A stretch of DNA of 64,000 nucleotides from Ferdinandcohnia humi_A (GCA_047608075.1 JBLKRX010000008.1:62001-126000), one strand, 5' to 3'. Shown: positions 8,233 through 16,493, counted from the first letter of the stretch. Notes: a model not told the origin generated them from the letters alone. Made by a program: numbers and translations.

Positions 8233-10440
8233 ATGGATGGGGGAGCAAAACAAAAAACGATAATTGAAGATTTTGAATATAAGCGTGAATATAAAGAATT
8301 AAAACACGCTGATGGAACGAAGTATATTGACGGAGGGAATTTTAGTTCTTGGATAAGGAACATAGAAGTTTTAACTCTAAAGCCTAATCACATAGTTAAA
8401 ATGAATGATGATATAAAAGCCTTTGCACAAGAAACACAAGACAAATTTAAAGAACTCTTTGATGTAAGAAATAGTAAGTTGACAGATGGACAGGTGAAAT
8501 TTAGTTATGATGCTTCTTTAAGCATAATTGGAGAAGTAAAAAATCCTGATAAAATTACTGTTATACCTGCCAAAGCTGGGTTTGGAAAATCAAGCTATAT
8601 TTATTCTTTTATGAGAACGCTATGTAATCATATTAATAAAGGCGATTTAAGTAAATTCGCTACTAAAGGTGCCATTATTGTTACGGACAAAATTGAGGTT
8701 TTACGAGAATTTGAAAAAGATATTTTCGAGGATATGGGATATTACAATGAGAAAAATAAAACCAAATATTCGTATATGCTGGAATCGTGGAATAAAAACT
8801 CTTTTAAGGATGGCATCTGTAAAAATGAAGCTGTTACATCATACGAGTATGGAATGTGTAGTTCAAAGGAATGCCCGTTTTATAAGAACTGCAAAATGAG
8901 TTACCAAAAATTTCAACAGATATATAGTCCAATTTTACTTATGACGAATGCTAGATTTAAACAATATGGTGATCAAATTGAAGAGTATAAAAAGTGGGTT
9001 GATAAGGCTGGGAAAGAACAAGTTAGAGAAATTATTATTATCGATGAAAAGCCTGCTATTATTGATGATTTTAGAATAGATACTCAGCTTTTTTCTGACT
9101 TGAAGAAGACTATTGAAGAAATCGACACTAATGGTGACGAAGCAAGAAATATTAAAGAACAACTGTTAGTTGAACTTCATAAAGTAGAAACGGATTTTCT
9201 AAGATTAAGACAAAGTGTGGCTACGTATAGAAATTGTATTTGTAGTGGATCAAAAGGAACTGTTTTTAATGAGGAGTTCAGAAAACATTGGAAAAATTAT
9301 ATTGGGTTTAAACATCAGGATGCACTAGATGCTATCGAAAAACTGTTTATTCAAGGTGCATTATGGTGTAATGCCAATACTCCCTTTTTTAAAACTCTAG
9401 GAGTAAAGGACTTTTATTATCCTGGTTTCAAAACATATATATTTGATGCTACCTCGGAACTTGATCCAGATTATGATAATGAAAGGTTTCAGTTTTTGGA
9501 TATAGAGGATTATAAAAATTATGAAAATGTAACGTTTCATATATTCAAAAATGAAGCAATGAATATGAGTAAATCTGCAATGAGTGCGAAAAAACATTAC
9601 TGGAAAAATAAAGCGGTTGCAGAATGGATTTTGAATAATTTTAGAGAAAAGACTTATGTTGTCAGTTATAAAAATAACGTAGATATCATTTCTAATTTTT
9701 TAAAACTCAAAGCCAACGATGAAAAACAATTTATCATTCTCGATAAAGGTGAAGAGAAACCTCTCATTCCTCATTTTGGTGATACAAAAGGGAGTAATGA
9801 ATTCAAAGACGCAAAATATATGATTCAGATTGGATGGAACAGAGCACCTTCAGATGAATATTTAGCTCAATGTTTAAGTAGAAAAGCTAATTTGAACAAG
9901 GTTTTTGAGAAGCGTGAAAATCAAGAGGAGAAAACAGCGAGTTTATTAGAAAATGATAGAGGGCTATTCCTAAATTATGATGAAGCTAACATTTATATGT
10001 GGCGTAAGATGGCTGTTGAATTTGAACAGGAAGTTTTCAGAACAAGTATTAGGGACTTTTCTGCTGATAATGCAGTAGATATTTATATTTTCAAACCAAG
10101 TAAAAAGGTAATTAATCTTATATCCCAACGATTCAGAAAATGTAAGTTTATAGAGATTAATGGTGTTCCAATTGAATTCCAAGAACAGAAAGTATTAGGG
10201 AGAAAAACACCTAGTGGGGAAGATAATATCATCCAAAGATTTATTAAATGGCTTAGAGATGATTGGGACGGTAGCCAAATTAGTATAAATGAAATTAAGA
10301 GTAACTTTAAAATATCGGATAAGAATTGGGAAAAAATTAATTCAAAACAAGTTATAAAGGAAATAAAGAAGGTAAGAAATGTTAAGAGGAAGAGGAGTGG
10401 AAAAGGGGCGAATCAAGTAAACTATTGGATTATTGAATAG
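8233..10440 (+). CDS. Helicase-like ATPase with DinG/XPD-type cysteine cluster
   Basis: The start is ATG 8233 after TTGGAGG; an upstream TTG at 8212 has no site. The 735-aa product has a P-loop AKAGFGKS (113-120) and a Walker B-like IIIIDEKP (D271-E272). Between them are C196, C209, C214 and C220, ending in CSSKECPFYKNC. The last three have the C-x4-C-x5-C spacing I recall for the iron-sulfur helicase DinG. A later MIQIGWNRAPSDEYLAQCLSRK segment resembles SF2 motifs V and VI. It probably unwinds DNA or RNA-DNA duplexes for the element. The last 100 residues are basic and may bind DNA. The DEKP box is unusual, so a different ATPase family is possible. Confidence 0.6.
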   Translation: MDGGAKQKTIIEDFEYKREYKELKHADGTKYIDGGNFSSWIRNIEVLTLKPNHIVKMNDDIKAFAQETQDKFKELFDVRNSKLTDGQVKFSYDASLSIIGEVKNPDKITVIPAKAGFGKSSYIYSFMRTLCNHINKGDLSKFATKGAIIVTDKIEVLREFEKDIFEDMGYYNEKNKTKYSYMLESWNKNSFKDGICKNEAVTSYEYGMCSSKECPFYKNCKMSYQKFQQIYSPILLMTNARFKQYGDQIEEYKKWVDKAGKEQVREIIIIDEKPAIIDDFRIDTQLFSDLKKTIEEIDTNGDEARNIKEQLLVELHKVETDFLRLRQSVATYRNCICSGSKGTVFNEEFRKHWKNYIGFKHQDALDAIEKLFIQGALWCNANTPFFKTLGVKDFYYPGFKTYIFDATSELDPDYDNERFQFLDIEDYKNYENVTFHIFKNEAMNMSKSAMSAKKHYWKNKAVAEWILNNFREKTYVVSYKNNVDIISNFLKLKANDEKQFIILDKGEEKPLIPHFGDTKGSNEFKDAKYMIQIGWNRAPSDEYLAQCLSRKANLNKVFEKRENQEEKTASLLENDRGLFLNYDEANIYMWRKMAVEFEQEVFRTSIRDFSADNAVDIYIFKPSKKVINLISQRFRKCKFIEINGVPIEFQEQKVLGRKTPSGEDNIIQRFIKWLRDDWDGSQISINEIKSNFKISDKNWEKINSKQVIKEIKKVRNVKRKRSGKGANQVNYWIIE

Positions 10441-10562
10441 TTTTAGACACCCTACCATTTTGTATATAAATATATAGGGAATAGGGGGGAGTCAAAGAGA
10501 ATTATAGTGTACTGCCGTCAAGGAAAAATGGAGAATCTGACCCTGACATGGGCGTGAATTAT

Positions 10563-10664
10563 CTATCTTACTGGATAAGATCGATAATGTTCTCGAACAA
10601 ATTCTAGTTGACCATAACGAAATCTAGTATACGCTCGAACATAAACTGGTTTATGATTTAACAT
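10563..10664 (-). CDS. 33-aa basic, aromatic microprotein on the opposite strand
   Basis: On the minus strand ATG (10664) is preceded by AGGGAGGTGATGGATT, an excellent Shine-Dalgarno site at normal spacing. The peptide is MLNHKPVYVRAYTRFRYGQ followed by LEFVREHYRSYPVR: eight Arg and six Tyr in 33 residues. It looks like a genuine short nucleic-acid-binding or regulatory peptide and resembles small YVRAYxRFRxG proteins I associate with Firmicutes mobile elements, though no search was run. It is the only minus-strand gene found in the element and sits in an otherwise gene-free 370-base gap. Inverted octamers CTGCCGTC (10512-10519) and GACGGCAG (10690-10697) flank it. Confidence 0.6.
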   Translation of the reverse strand: MLNHKPVYVRAYTRFRYGQLEFVREHYRSYPVR

Positions 10665-10754
10665 AATCCATCACCTCCCTGTCAGTTAAGACGGCAGGAC
10701 ATTAATAATTTTACAATATATTTATGTAAAAATAAACCAAATATAATTGATATT

Positions 10755-10782
10755 GAGCCACTCCTATAGTGGTTCTTTTTTT
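10755..10782 (+). terminator. Terminator-like hairpin just before the 222-aa gene
   Basis: GAGCCACT (10755-10762) pairs with AGTGGTTC (10768-10775) and is followed by seven T. It ends only 29 bases before the start codon at 10812, which has its own GGAGG, so no promoter fits between. Confidence 0.75.
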
Positions 10783-10811
10783 ATGCTCAAAATTAGAATG
10801 GAGGATTATAA

Positions 10812-11480
10812 ATGAACAGTAGACAAAAGTTATCACAAGTGAAACGATTTGCAAAATCAAAGGTAAAGGAGTTTCATCAGCTCATACCTTCTGAAATCCA
10901 TAATGTGATTGATTGGTCTAATATTAATTTGCATATGGACAATTACACATACAGTAATGATGGTATGCAATTAATATCGGTTTTGTATGATGAGAAATTA
11001 GTATCTGACCCTGAGCAATTACAAGACCAATTAGAAGAAATCAGCATCCAACATAAACTAGGCATGTATGTAACCGTAGATGAAGAAATGGGGATGATTT
11101 ATTTTTTCAATAAAGCATTAAATAATCATATTCGAGTGTACCGTTTGATGGCATATGACGAGGATAATTTTGTTCAGCATTGGATGAAACGACTTCCTTT
11201 TATAGACTCTAACAAGTTAACGGACATCTTATCATTATTGAAAGAATTAAAATTTACTAGTGATGATGTGTTTGTTCAATTAACGATGGAGGAAAATAAT
11301 GACTTTGTAGATAATACTACGCTTGAAGGAATCATCAAAAAAGTAACGGATAAAGAAGTGATATTAGAATCTGTTGGTGAAGCAAAGTTTGAAACGGTTG
11401 TAAAGGTTTCTGAAGAGTGGAAATTAACAAAAATTGACCACTGGCAACGACAATATCAAGATATATTAATTGAACTATAA
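10812..11480 (+). CDS. Hypothetical 222-aa protein of the element
   Basis: The gene has a GGAGG site and an intact frame. The N-terminal 30 residues are basic (SRQKLSQVKRFAKSKVKEF); the rest is mixed alpha/beta and acidic, with no motif I recognise. It is followed after 15 bases by a 64-aa gene, with which it forms a pair between two terminator-like hairpins (10755-10782 and 11679-11705). Its place between the replication-type genes and the methylase gene suggests an early or regulatory role, but that is only position. Confidence 0.65.
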   Translation: MNSRQKLSQVKRFAKSKVKEFHQLIPSEIHNVIDWSNINLHMDNYTYSNDGMQLISVLYDEKLVSDPEQLQDQLEEISIQHKLGMYVTVDEEMGMIYFFNKALNNHIRVYRLMAYDEDNFVQHWMKRLPFIDSNKLTDILSLLKELKFTSDDVFVQLTMEENNDFVDNTTLEGIIKKVTDKEVILESVGEAKFETVVKVSEEWKLTKIDHWQRQYQDILIEL

Positions 11481-11495
11481 AGGAGAATATGAAAT

Positions 11496-11690
11496 ATGGA
11501 AGATTTTAAAGTAATGTTGGAAGAAGTAAAGGAAATATTAGCACAGGGATATAGAGAGCGTGGAAAGGATGAAATTGCAGCATTCTTTGAACAAGTTGAT
11601 ACAGATGCAGTAATGAAATTGGCTGAACCACTTATTCAAAGCCAACTAGAACAATTAAATATGACCAATGAGGAATGGGCTTCTCTTTAA
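11496..11690 (+). CDS. Hypothetical 64-aa acidic helical protein
   Basis: A strong AAGGAG lies nine bases before ATG 11496. The product is acidic and helical (VKEILAQGYRERGKDEIAAFFEQVDTD). No family was recognised. A terminator hairpin overlaps its last codons, as seen with several genes of this element. Confidence 0.6.
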   Translation: MEDFKVMLEEVKEILAQGYRERGKDEIAAFFEQVDTDAVMKLAEPLIQSQLEQLNMTNEEWASL

Positions 11691-11705
11691 TGAGAGGCTC
11701 TTTTT
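11679..11705 (+). terminator. Terminator-like hairpin between the 64-aa gene and the methylase gene
   Basis: GCTTCTC (11679-11685) pairs with GAGAGGC (11692-11698), followed by TCTTTTT. It overlaps the stop codon of the upstream gene and ends 22 bases before the methylase start. Confidence 0.7.
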
Positions 11706-11727
11706 GTATTATTGAGGAGGTAGAATG

Positions 11728-12984
11728 ATGCAAATAGAAATGCAACATGTTGATGTATTAATTCCCTATGCCAAAAACGCTCGACATAATGAGAAGGCAG
11801 TGGATAAGGTTGCTTCAAGTATAAAAGAATTTGGTTTTAAGAATCCGATTATTGTAGATGAACACAATGAAATTATCGCAGGACATACAAGGTTATTAGC
11901 AGCGAGGAAATTAGGATTAACAGAAGTACCTACAATTAAAGTAGATGATTTAACACCTGAACAAATAAAAGCATTTCGAATCGCTGATAATAAGACGGCT
12001 GAGATTGCGGAATGGGACTATGAACTGTTAGCACAGGAATTAGAAGAATTGAAGTTGGCTGATTATAATCTAGAACTTACTGGCTTTGATTTTTCTGAAG
12101 CAGAGGAATTATTGGATAGCTTGAAGGATGAAAATGATCATGCAGAAGCAGACGACTTTGAGGTTGAAATTCCTGAAAATCCAATTTCACAAAAAGGTGA
12201 TATATGGTTACTAGGTAAACATCGATTAGTATGCGGTGACAGTACGAAAGTAGAAGATGTAACAGTATTAATGGATGGAGATAAAGCAAGCATGGTATTT
12301 ACCGATCCGCCGTGGAATGTTAATTACGGTGCTATTAAAGAAGGAAATCCTCAAGGGTATAAACCACGAACAATAAAAAATGATTTTATGCCAACAGACG
12401 ATTTTAAAGAGTTTATGAATCAGGCTTTTCAAGTTATGAATCAGTTTTCAAAAGAAGGTTGTATGACCTATGTTGTGATGTCTGCTCAAGAATGGGGAAA
12501 TCTTATGCTTACATTAACAGAGAACGGATATCATTGGTCATCTACAATCATTTGGAATAAAGACAGTATCGTACTTTCGAGAAAAGATTATCACACAAAG
12601 TATGAGCCTATTTGGTACGGATGGAAAGAAGGACAAGCACGATTGCACCCTCTAAAGGATAGAAAGCAAGGTGATGTTTGGGATATTCCAAGACCAAAAG
12701 TATCTGAACTTCATCCAACAATGAAACCAATTCAACTTGTAGTTCAAGCCATTAAAAACAGTAGCAATATGAATGATATTGTACTCGATCAATTCGGAGG
12801 GAGTGGAAGTACCCTTATAGCTTGTCAAGAAACTGACCGTGTATGCAGAACGATGGAATTAGACGAAAAATATGTTGATGTGATTGTGAATAGATACATA
12901 GATTACGTGGGTGACAACGGGGATGTTTATTTAATTAGAGATGGTAAAAAAATAGCATATTCCGAATTAAATACTATGCAATAA
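11728..12984 (+). CDS. ParB-domain / DNA adenine-type methyltransferase fusion
   Basis: The N-terminal 90 residues are a ParB/Spo0J-like nuclease fold (PYAKNARHNEKAVDKVASSI, then IIAGHTRLLAARKLG). After a linker comes a methyltransferase with the catalytic motif TDPPWN, followed late in the chain by the S-adenosylmethionine-binding motif DQFGGSGSTLIAC. Catalytic motif before cofactor motif marks the beta class; DPPW suggests N6-adenine or N4-cytosine methylation. Such fusions are common on Firmicutes phages and integrative elements, probably protecting element DNA or marking it. Start 11728 has better spacing to GAGGAGG than the adjacent ATG at 11725. No cognate nuclease gene is adjacent. Confidence 0.88.
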   Translation: MQIEMQHVDVLIPYAKNARHNEKAVDKVASSIKEFGFKNPIIVDEHNEIIAGHTRLLAARKLGLTEVPTIKVDDLTPEQIKAFRIADNKTAEIAEWDYELLAQELEELKLADYNLELTGFDFSEAEELLDSLKDENDHAEADDFEVEIPENPISQKGDIWLLGKHRLVCGDSTKVEDVTVLMDGDKASMVFTDPPWNVNYGAIKEGNPQGYKPRTIKNDFMPTDDFKEFMNQAFQVMNQFSKEGCMTYVVMSAQEWGNLMLTLTENGYHWSSTIIWNKDSIVLSRKDYHTKYEPIWYGWKEGQARLHPLKDRKQGDVWDIPRPKVSELHPTMKPIQLVVQAIKNSSNMNDIVLDQFGGSGSTLIACQETDRVCRTMELDEKYVDVIVNRYIDYVGDNGDVYLIRDGKKIAYSELNTMQ

Positions 12985-13052
12985 TTAACTTGCTTTCATC
13001 TGTGTTTTGAGTGACTAATGTTAACACAAAACAAACACAGGAGGCAGGTTGA

Positions 13053-13802
13053 ATGGATAGAAAAGAAATAGTAAAAGCGATAGGAGAGCATTTCGGTGTA
13101 AAGCCTAAATATTTAGGTGCTCCAAATTTTAACTATCAAATTGAAACAGAACATGGAACTTTCAATGTAGATCGAGAAGGACAGATTACAACTTCAGAAG
13201 GTAGAAATGTAGAATTTGAAGCATTGTTAAACGGAATGATTGAAGAGGAAGTGGCTACTCCTGAAGCAGAAGAATCTAAAGGATTATCAATAGCAGTTAC
13301 AATGAACGGTCATACAGGAATTAGTCTTACAAACTTAGTAAATATGATAAATAGCAAACAATCATTGATAAAGAAGGCATTGGAAATTGAAGAAGATATC
13401 GTAAGTGATAAATTGGTAACTACTTTGAATGAAGCAAAAGTTGGAACGTTAGAAGAGTTTCAGAAAGCAATTTGTGATACAACGTGTTCATGTGTAGATT
13501 TCAATTTTGAATATAACGAAATTACATTCAAGTTTTTTAGAGAAAGAGATTCGCCTGAGAAAATAAAGGCTTATACCCAGCTTGTAGAACTATTGAGCGA
13601 AAAGGCACAAAAGTTAAAAAATGCATCGGACAAAGAGAAGGCAACCGATAACGAAAAATTTACCTTCCGAGTGTGGCTGAACCGATTAGGAATGATCGGG
13701 AATGAGTATAAGGAAACGAGAAAGCTACTTTTGCAAAACCTAACAGGCAACTCAGCCTTCCGATATGGCAAACCTGAAAAGGAAACGAACATTTGGGAGT
13801 AA
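13053..13802 (+). CDS. Conserved mobile-element protein of unknown function, 249 aa
   Basis: The product begins MDRKEIVKAIGEHFGVKPKYLG and continues with a short beta region containing TFNVDREGQITTSEGR. This N-terminal pattern recurs in Firmicutes integrative elements next to ParB-methylase genes, where it is sometimes labelled virulence-related without evidence. The C-terminal half has a conserved-looking RVWLNRLGMIGNEYKETRKLLL segment. AGGAGG supports the start. A dyad, CTGTGTTTTG (13000-13009) against CAAAACAAACACAG, lies between it and the methylase gene. Confidence 0.68.
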   Translation: MDRKEIVKAIGEHFGVKPKYLGAPNFNYQIETEHGTFNVDREGQITTSEGRNVEFEALLNGMIEEEVATPEAEESKGLSIAVTMNGHTGISLTNLVNMINSKQSLIKKALEIEEDIVSDKLVTTLNEAKVGTLEEFQKAICDTTCSCVDFNFEYNEITFKFFRERDSPEKIKAYTQLVELLSEKAQKLKNASDKEKATDNEKFTFRVWLNRLGMIGNEYKETRKLLLQNLTGNSAFRYGKPEKETNIWE

Positions 13803-13979
13803 CGTCCCCTTTTTTCTTTGCCTGTGTGGGCTTGATTAGGAAAGATGGATGAATTAGTTTAGAATAGAAAGATAACCCCTATATATGGCAACGTGTGGCA
13901 AAAGTGAGAGTAATAGAAATAATTAATACTAGTTGATTGTCTATTTGGTAATATATACTTAAAAACGAGGCGAAGATAA

Positions 13980-14249
13980 ATGGATAATCAAACTGTGTTA
14001 AGTGCCTTATCAAAAATTCCTGAATTAAGAATTAATAGGCACGAAAAAAATGAGTTGTATAATGTTGAATGTATAACTCGTAACCCTCATCATAGAAGGA
14101 AAAATATTGTTGGTGATATAAATCCGAGTGGAAGAAGTTTCATCTTATACAATAATGGTAAATGGGTCTCTAAAAATAAACTTGGCATTCAAACCCTAGA
14201 TCAATTATTGGAATGGGTAAAAAAAGATATCGATCACCTTTCACGTTAA
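13980..14249 (+). CDS. Hypothetical 89-aa protein
   Basis: ATG 13980 follows GAGGCGA. The protein is basic with the segments CITRNPHHRRKNIVGDINPSGRSFILYNNGKWVSK and a C-terminal helix. The middle may be a small beta nucleic-acid-binding fold, but no family was recognised. It stands alone between a gap of about 180 bases, in which I see nothing except a weak GGGA/TCCC-T6 stem right after 13802, and a 53-aa gene. Confidence 0.55.
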   Translation: MDNQTVLSALSKIPELRINRHEKNELYNVECITRNPHHRRKNIVGDINPSGRSFILYNNGKWVSKNKLGIQTLDQLLEWVKKDIDHLSR

Positions 14250-14314
14250 TAAACTATTGACTTAATTCACATTCAGAGCGAACATGTGACAAACTTAATA
14301 AGGAGTTGGTACAC

Positions 14315-14476
14315 ATGGGGAAAACAAAGATTGATATGGTTATTCGCTTCCTAAAGGATATGCAGATTGAAAAGGTGTGCGTATTCGGAGAAGAAGATGC
14401 AAAGGATCATGTTGAGTTGTTGCAGAAGGTGATTGACGATATTGAGATGTTTTATGAAGTTGAATTGGAAGAATAG
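14315..14476 (+). CDS. Hypothetical 53-aa protein
   Basis: ATG 14315 follows AAGGAG at 14299-14304. The peptide reads MGKTKIDMVIRFLKDM, then KVCVFGEEDAKDHVEL and a final acidic helix ending in EVELEE. Small acidic proteins of this kind are frequent in phage early regions. Function unknown. A terminator-like hairpin follows its stop. Confidence 0.55.
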   Translation: MGKTKIDMVIRFLKDMQIEKVCVFGEEDAKDHVELLQKVIDDIEMFYEVELEE

Positions 14477-14481
14477 CAAGG

Positions 14482-14510
14482 GAAGGGGCTGAGAAATCGG
14501 CTTCTTTTTT
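14482..14510 (+). terminator. Terminator-like hairpin
   Basis: GGCTGA pairs with TCGGCT around GAAA, with the outer GAAG and CTTC extending the stem past a bulge, followed by six T. It lies just after the 53-aa gene. Confidence 0.5.
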
Positions 14511-14582
14511 GTTTAGATACAAGGAAAATTGAATGATTATGTAGAAATTTATTTAAGGAGTAAATTGGGGGTCTATGTAACT

Positions 14583-15007
14583 ATGCTCACAGAAAATGAT
14601 GTAATATCAGCAGTTTGTAGGTATCTTCAGAATAAGCAATTTGAGATAAAACAGGCTTTACATACTTCCGAAAAAGGTATAGATATAATTGCAAAAAAAA
14701 TAATTTTACGTTGTTTATTGAAGCGAAAGGAGCAACTAGTGCTCTAAAAACATCGAGTAGATATGGCAAACCATTTAATAAAAATCAAATTAAGAGCCAT
14801 GTAGGACAAGCATTATTAGCAGTAATGAAGATTGCGACTGAACACAATGATAAGGAAAAAGTTAATGTTGGGATAGCACTACCTGATAATGAAGGTCATA
14901 GAGAGCTTATTTCAGAAATTTGGTTTGCAGTTGAAAAATTAGGGATTTACATATTTTGGGTAAAAGATTCAAATAAAGTGGAGAGTACTTTGGAATGGAG
15001 TAAATAA
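14583..15007 (+). pseudogene. PD-(D/E)xK nuclease-like gene split at an A-run (frameshift or programmed slippage)
   Basis: Frame 1 reads MLTENDVISAVCRYLQNKQF and on to KGIDIIAKK, then passes a run of eight A (14693-14700) and soon stops at 14747. Frame -1 continues as NNFTLFIEAKGATSALKTSS and on to 15007. Joined, they give about 140 residues with D34, E47 and K49, the D...ExK arrangement of restriction-like nucleases such as the Mrr/VRR type. Either one A has been lost (mutation or sequencing error), or the A AAA AAA heptamer drives a -1 shift, since it is in the correct phase for that. The GGGGG before 14583 supports that start over the upstream TTG at 14529. Confidence 0.65.
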
Positions 15008-15026
15008 TCAAAAGGAGATTGCTATT

Positions 15027-15533
15027 ATGGAGAATAATGAGATAATATCTTTTTTAAGAGATAAGGGTGTAAAAAATCCTGAAAATCCTAAGGTAGATGA
15101 TATGATAAAGATTTTTGAAATTTTATCTGAAGGTAAAGACGAATTTAATAAAGATATATTTAAAGAATACTCTAAAACGGTTAATCCATCAGTGCAATCA
15201 GTAATTGATGGTATGAAAAGTTTTGCAAAAGAACATGTTAGTAAAGAATATATAAATTCAATAAACAAAGTAATAGACCAATTAAATAAGGAATATGAAA
15301 AAGCGAAAACTGAAGAAGAAAAAAATAAAATATATGATAAAATTGAAAAATTACTAGATAGAATTAAAGAAGAAACACATGAACAACGAGAATGGTTAAA
15401 GACATTAGGTAAATATGGACTTGGTGCTGCTGTAATAATAGGGGGGATTGGAATCGTAACTATTACTCGTAATACAGAAGTGCTAAAAAAGGGTTTACAA
15501 GTATTAAATGACAATAAAAATTTAATTAAATAA
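15027..15533 (+). CDS. Hypothetical coiled-coil protein with C-terminal membrane segment
   Basis: AAGGAG precedes ATG 15027. The 168-aa product is strongly charged and helical; residues about 60-125 form a Lys/Glu coiled coil (INKVIDQLNKEYEKAKTEEE), followed by a hydrophobic stretch GLGAAVIIGGIGIVTI that can span the membrane. It is probably a tail-anchored protein with the coiled coil in the cytoplasm. It follows the split nuclease gene by 19 bases and could be co-expressed with it. No family recognised; it does not look like a typical holin because of the long soluble domain. Confidence 0.6.
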   Translation: MENNEIISFLRDKGVKNPENPKVDDMIKIFEILSEGKDEFNKDIFKEYSKTVNPSVQSVIDGMKSFAKEHVSKEYINSINKVIDQLNKEYEKAKTEEEKNKIYDKIEKLLDRIKEETHEQREWLKTLGKYGLGAAVIIGGIGIVTITRNTEVLKKGLQVLNDNKNLIK

Positions 15534-15545
15534 AAGTAGATTGGA

Positions 15546-15574
15546 AGCCATGTATCAATTACATTGGCTTTTTT
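15546..15574 (+). terminator. Terminator-like hairpin just before the small terminase gene
   Basis: AGCCATGTA (15546-15554) pairs with TACATTGGCT (15560-15569), one bulged T, followed by a T-run. It ends about 20 bases before the terS start at 15595, leaving no space for a promoter. Confidence 0.75.
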
Positions 15575-15594
15575 CTTTTGGAGGTGAGGTGAAA

Positions 15595-16332
15595 ATGAAG
15601 AAGAACGTAAAGCCGACTAAATACGATACAAATGTAGTACATAGATTAGATGAAATAAGACAATGGATTGCTGATGGCTGGACTGATGAACAAATTGCAA
15701 ATGAACTGGATATCAATCCATCAACTTTTTACGATTATCAAAAGAAACATCCTGATTTTGCAAAAGCAACGCATAGATTGAGCAAATGGGAAACCCATGT
15801 GCAACCTAGGTTAAAGGAGATTCAACAGTGGTGTTGTGAAGGACTTACGGATGATGTGATTTGTGAGAAATTAGGCATTGTACCTTCAACTTGGTATAAG
15901 TATCAGAATGAACATCCAACCCTTAAAGAGGTTGTAAACTGGGGCAAGTCTGTTATGGATTCTCGTGTGGAAAATTCATTATTAAGGGCAGCACTCGGTT
16001 ATGAATTTGAGGAAGTAAAAACGATCATCGAGGAAGATAAAAATGGCAAGAAGAAAACGAGGGTGGAGAAAGTAAAAAGGTATCAGCCCCCGAACCCAAC
16101 AGCCATGATCTTCTGGTTAAAGAATCGTAAGAAGGATGAATGGAACGATCGAAGAGAAGTCATCTTGGATACGAAGCAAAGTGAAGAGGAACGTAAACGC
16201 TTGTTCCTTGAGATGATTGAGGAAGATAACGATACGATTGAAGCAGATTACATATTAATAGAAGAAAGTACCGATGATAGCCAAGCAGATGAAAGCGTGA
16301 GGATGCCAACCGATGATAGTGTGGAACCATAA
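15595..16332 (+). CDS. terS: Phage terminase small subunit with two helix-turn-helix repeats
   Basis: GGAGGTGAGG before ATG 15595 fixes the start; the longer frame from 15541 overlaps the hairpin. Two tandem units are obvious: IADGWTDEQIANELDINPST and CEGLTDDVICEKLGIVPSTW, each a helix-turn-helix followed by YQxxHP. After them comes a linker with AALGYEFEEVKTIIEEDKNG and PPNPTAMIFWLKNRKKDEW, typical of terminase small subunits. The protein would bind the packaging site on element DNA and hand it to the large subunit. The acidic tail of about 40 residues is probably disordered. The tyrosine recombinase and toxin-like pair now separate it from terL. Confidence 0.85.
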   Translation: MKKNVKPTKYDTNVVHRLDEIRQWIADGWTDEQIANELDINPSTFYDYQKKHPDFAKATHRLSKWETHVQPRLKEIQQWCCEGLTDDVICEKLGIVPSTWYKYQNEHPTLKEVVNWGKSVMDSRVENSLLRAALGYEFEEVKTIIEEDKNGKKKTRVEKVKRYQPPNPTAMIFWLKNRKKDEWNDRREVILDTKQSEEERKRLFLEMIEEDNDTIEADYILIEESTDDSQADESVRMPTDDSVEP

Positions 16333-16437
16333 TGTTATGTCGTGAGTTATTTGATAGATAAATGCCCAAATTGAACCGAAATATTGCAAAATAAACGCCA
16401 TAAAGACAACATAATGATAGTTATGTATTGAGTTGCT

Positions 16438-16480
16438 TTCCCTTTGAATGAATTATATGATGTGTAACAACAAAGGGAAG
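16438..16480 (+). promoter_or_regulatory. Inverted repeat that would mask the ribosome binding site of the tyrosine recombinase
   Basis: TTCCCTTTG at 16438-16446 is exactly complementary to CAAAGGGAA at 16471-16479, and the latter is the Shine-Dalgarno region of the recombinase gene. Pairing would hide the site and reduce translation unless the upstream arm is removed or unwound. Confidence 0.5.
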
Positions 16481-16493
16481 GATGGTGCAGATT

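Noticed and set aside
13803..13979. Promoter for the 89-aa gene (TTGATT with TAATAT)
   Set aside because: The spacing between the boxes is far too short for a sigma-A promoter.
15027..15533. Holin of a lysis module
   Set aside because: It has one membrane segment after a long charged coiled coil, and no endolysin gene is nearby.
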